Assembly: GCF_938045465.1 (NCBI RefSeq)
Contig: NZ_CALIBF010000056.1
Span: forward strand, 1-7,542
Reading direction: 5' to 3'
Origin: an uncultured Campylobacter sp.
GTDB taxonomy: Bacteria > Campylobacterota > Campylobacteria > Campylobacterales > Campylobacteraceae
Length of the DNA stretch: 7,542 nt
The position numbers and the translations under genes were made by a program. Positions within the stretch are counted from its first letter, which is position 1, and every line of letters begins with the position of its first letter. Positions 5,932-7,542 of the stretch are shown in pieces. The notes under the pieces were generated by a model, which was given only the letters and a program-made list of their open reading frames with translations, was not told where the DNA came from and did no database searches.

Positions 5932-6339
5932 TTAAAAAATCGAGCCTCTGCTTGCGGGTCGCAACGGATCGTCTCCAAAGCGGTTGCCTCCGTTAGTGCC
6001 TTGCTGGATAAAAAATACGATCAATACTACCGGGCCTATTATCGGGATAAAAATTAACAGATAAAACCAGCCGCTTCTATCGGTATCATGCAGACGCCTT
6101 ACTGCTACGGCGATAGAAGGTAAAAGTATTGCCAATAAAAAGATTGAGTTAATGAAACCGATCATTCTACCGGAACTCGTAACGGCATAGGTGCCTAAAA
6201 AGCCATCCAATACTAACGTTACGATTCCTAAAAGTGCCGCAAATAATGCAAACCACCAGTACTCTGAACGTGGTGCATGCCCCTCAAAATTACAATAATT
6301 CTCTTTGAGACAAGTGCGAATAGACTCCATAAAAGTCAT
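5932..6339 (-). CDS. DUF805 family inner-membrane protein
   Basis: The protein has 135 residues and a typical DUF805 layout: a short soluble N-terminus with the SEYWWF signature at 25-30, and four hydrophobic stretches. These are about 29-48, 60-80 (FINSIFLLAILLPSIAVAV), 91-100 and 101-112, the last two probably forming a hairpin or a single long segment. The hallmark loop RRLHDTDRSGWF lies at 81-92, and the C-terminal NRFGDDP at 119-125. The family is widespread and its function is not established. The start at 6339 is supported by AAGGAG seven bases upstream; an internal ATG at codon 4 is less well placed. It is convergent with the regulator gene across 141 bases without a clear terminator, and has its own promoter-like upstream sequence, so nothing ties it to the reductase module. 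Cysteines C10 and C16 near the N-terminus are notable but of unknown meaning. Confidence 0.92.
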   Translation of the reverse strand: MTFMESIRTCLKENYCNFEGHAPRSEYWWFALFAALLGIVTLVLDGFLGTYAVTSSGRMIGFINSIFLLAILLPSIAVAVRRLHDTDRSGWFYLLIFIPIIGPVVLIVFFIQQGTNGGNRFGDDPLRPASRGSIF

Positions 6340-6367
6340 CTCAAACTCCTTTTTAAAAATAAGATAA

Positions 6368-6373
6368 ATTATA
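6368..6373 (-). promoter_or_regulatory. -10 box of the DUF805 gene
   Basis: A perfect TATAAT on the minus strand, within a very AT-rich stretch, 29 bases upstream of the DUF805 ATG. The expected start is near 6361, with a 21-base leader containing the AAGGAG site. No convincing -35 box is seen. Confidence 0.5.
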
Positions 6374-6407
6374 TAATAATGGCACTTAAATTTGTCCTTT
6401 ATATTGA

Positions 6408-6425
6408 TTAAATTTTAAAATTTAC
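6408..6425. repeat. 18-bp direct repeat, copy 1 (A/T palindrome)
   Basis: TTAAATTTTAAAATTTAC, identical to 6624-6641. The inner 16 bases TAAATTTTAAAATTTA are a perfect palindrome, so the two copies can equally be read as inverted repeats bounding the 6408-6641 stretch. Related AAATTT words are frequent throughout the window. Confidence 0.55.
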
Positions 6426-6500
6426 CTTCGCAGCCGCGCTGTCTGGCAAATACATTAAAATTTATCTCGAATGAACTTAATAGCGAGCTGTTTGATAAGC

Positions 6501-6521
6501 GGAGGAGGGTAGGTTAGGCGG
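6501..6521 (+). other. G-rich tract with six short G runs
   Basis: Six consecutive GG or GGG runs separated by one to three bases occur within 21 bases on the plus strand (GGAGGAGGGTAGG, then TTAGGCGG). This fits the pattern of a two-tetrad G-quadruplex. It lies in a non-coding stretch and stands out from its AT-rich surroundings. Confidence 0.35.
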
Positions 6522-6623
6522 AACAAATTTTGCTTTTTCGCTCGCGTTAAATGACAAAGTAGGGCGGCTGCGACTGGCGCAATTATAATAGCGAATTTAT
6601 CTGCTTTGTACCGCCGTAGCTGC

Positions 6624-6641
6624 TTAAATTTTAAAATTTAC
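6624..6641. repeat. 18-bp direct repeat, copy 2
   Basis: Identical to the copy at 6408-6425. This copy overlaps the TAA stop (6640-6638) of the ankyrin-like gene, so the gene's last bases form part of the palindrome. Confidence 0.55.
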
Positions 6642-7542
6642 TTCTCTTTGCGGCTTAAAATTTTAGAAATTTTCACAGCGTCGTAAGTTCTCGCTTGCGC
6701 TTTTAGAAACTCGCAAAGCTCTTTCTGCTCGCACAGACCGTGCGAGAGCAGAAATTTCGCCGTCATCTCGTCATCCAGCACCACAGCTACTTTGATAAGC
6801 GTTTCGATCTCCTTTTTATCGATGCTTGCAAAGCTTTGGAATTTTAAAATTCCGTCCAAATAGCGTAATCTCTCGTCGCGGAATTCTTTAAATTTGGCGC
6901 CCGCGACAAACTCCCTCGCGGCAAGCGGCAGCGCCTCTTTATATCCGAGAATAGAAACGTTGTTGTCACTTAAAAATATTAATTCGCTGCCCGCAACCGA
7001 GCCGACCACATCTTTCGTATCTCGCGCGCCGTTTGCAATCAAAAACTTAAATGTCTCGAAATTATCGTTTGCCGCGGCATCTCGCAGCAGCCCGCTAGCC
7101 TTGACGTCCGCGCCGTTTTGTACCAAAAGCTCTAAAAGCCGCATCGCATCGGTTTTATCAAAATGGTAAAGCTTCGCCATCTCACCGCTAAATTTCGAGC
7201 CGAAAAAGATCGCGAGCTTTAGCGGCGAGAAAAAACCGCCGTCTCCGCCGTAATTGAGATTTGGTTTAAATTTAAGGATTTTTTCTATCCGCTCGAAGTC
7301 GAATTTTGAATTTCGCAGCACCTTCGGATTAAAAATGAAAGCGGTGAAAATTCTATCTTTAAACTCCCCGAAATCCTCGTCGATCCTGCCCCTGTTTTGC
7401 GCCGCGAAGGCTAAAAGTGCGTCCAAGCCCGCATCGATCTGCTCGTCGCTGACGTTATCGTCATATACGGCCTCAAAATTTGGCTGCGGCAAATTTGACG
7501 CCTTCTGCTGCGTAGTAGAAGCCGCCGCATCCTCTTTAGCGG
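6638..7542 (-). CDS. ankyrin-repeat-like protein, N-terminus missing (runs off right edge)
   Basis: About 300 codons are visible and the frame stays open to the window edge, so the true start is probably outside. A TTG at 7492 could be read as a start, but no ribosome site precedes it. The 16 codons upstream encode a low-complexity linker (AKEDAAASTTQQKASN), which suggests a tether between an unseen N-terminus and this domain. Counting from that TTG, helical repeat units resembling ankyrins include LLELLVQNGADV at 119-130 followed by LLRDAAANDNFETFKFLIANGA at 135-156. Weaker units lie at about 68-96 (IEKILKFKPNLN, LKLAIFFG) and 229-253 (IETLIKVAVV, AKFLLSHGL). Ankyrin domains bind other proteins. 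No enzymatic domain is visible and the partner is unknown. The missing part could hold a signal peptide or lipobox. Confidence 0.75.
   Translation of the reverse strand, partial: AKEDAAASTTQQKASNLPQPNFEAVYDDNVSDEQIDAGLDALLAFAAQNRGRIDEDFGEFKDRIFTAFIFNPKVLRNSKFDFERIEKILKFKPNLNYGGDGGFFSPLKLAIFFGSKFSGEMAKLYHFDKTDAMRLLELLVQNGADVKASGLLRDAAANDNFETFKFLIANGARDTKDVVGSVAGSELIFLSDNNVSILGYKEALPLAAREFVAGAKFKEFRDERLRYLDGILKFQSFASIDKKEIETLIKVAVVLDDEMTAKFLLSHGLCEQKELCEFLKAQARTYDAVKISKILSRKEK

Larger units (their letters stand above)
6374..6637. other. intergenic stretch with repeats, no gene seen
   Basis: About 260 bases between the DUF805 promoter and the end of the ankyrin-like gene. Open frames here are very short and lack ribosome sites. 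The stretch contains an A/T palindrome near each end, a G-rich tract at 6501-6521, a spaced 9-bp inverted pair (CGCAGCCGC at 6429-6437 with GCGGCTGCG at 6564-6572), and the decamer AAGTAGGGCG at 6557-6566 also found downstream of tpx. A decayed repeat or a small RNA is possible but not shown. Confidence 0.4.

Noticed and set aside
5873..5935. 20-codon ATG open frame on the plus strand after the regulator gene
   Set aside because: No ribosome site, very short, overlaps the end of the convergent DUF805 gene and shows no recognisable pattern.
1..7542. CRISPR array, tRNA or rRNA genes, insertion sequence or prophage
   Set aside because: No regularly spaced repeats, no cloverleaf or rRNA signature and no transposase, integrase or phage protein is visible on either strand.

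Overview
The window looks like an epsilonproteobacterial chromosome, most likely a Campylobacter of the oral, higher-GC group (C. gracilis, C. showae, C. rectus or similar). The reasons are the abundant AAATTT/AAAATTTT words, Campylobacter-style promoters (a good -10 hexamer with no conserved -35), AAGGAG-type ribosome binding sites, and a reductase/monohaem cytochrome gene pair with the same order as the C. jejuni TMAO/DMSO reductase locus. The species cannot be fixed from the sequence alone.

Layout: the left edge holds the N-terminus of an unrecognised, very hydrophilic protein (minus strand). It is divergent from tpx (plus strand), a periplasmic-type thiol peroxidase. The tpx gene converges, across hairpin-rich DNA, on a minus-strand gene for a SUKH (SMI1/KNR4)-like protein whose C-terminus resembles the ribosomal L7/L12 C-terminal fold. 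Upstream of that gene is a ~109-bp imperfect inverted repeat, which is also the 3' end of a two-gene minus-strand operon. The operon encodes a monohaem cytochrome c (a stand-alone version of the TorC C-terminal domain) followed 13 bp later by a Tat-exported TorA/DorA-type molybdoenzyme.

Divergent from this operon is a gene for a Crp/Fnr-superfamily regulator. The 127-bp gap between them carries an 11+11-bp inverted repeat with a 4-bp spacer. Its centre lies at -41.5 of the start predicted from a perfect TATAAT for the cytochrome-reductase operon, and it overlaps the -35 region of the regulator's own predicted promoter. The simplest reading is a self-contained S-/N-oxide respiration module: periplasmic reductase, its haem partner and a local one-component regulator in place of the TorSTR system of enterobacteria. 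No TorD chaperone or multihaem quinol-oxidising donor lies in the window.

The right part holds a DUF805 membrane protein gene (minus), a ~300-bp intergenic stretch with A/T palindromic repeats and a G-rich tract, and a 5'-truncated gene (minus) for an ankyrin-repeat-like protein running off the window edge. There are no tRNA or rRNA genes, CRISPR arrays, transposase genes or phage genes. The least ordinary parts are the regulator-operator arrangement, the large inverted repeat downstream of torA, and the SUKH/L7-L12-like fusion.
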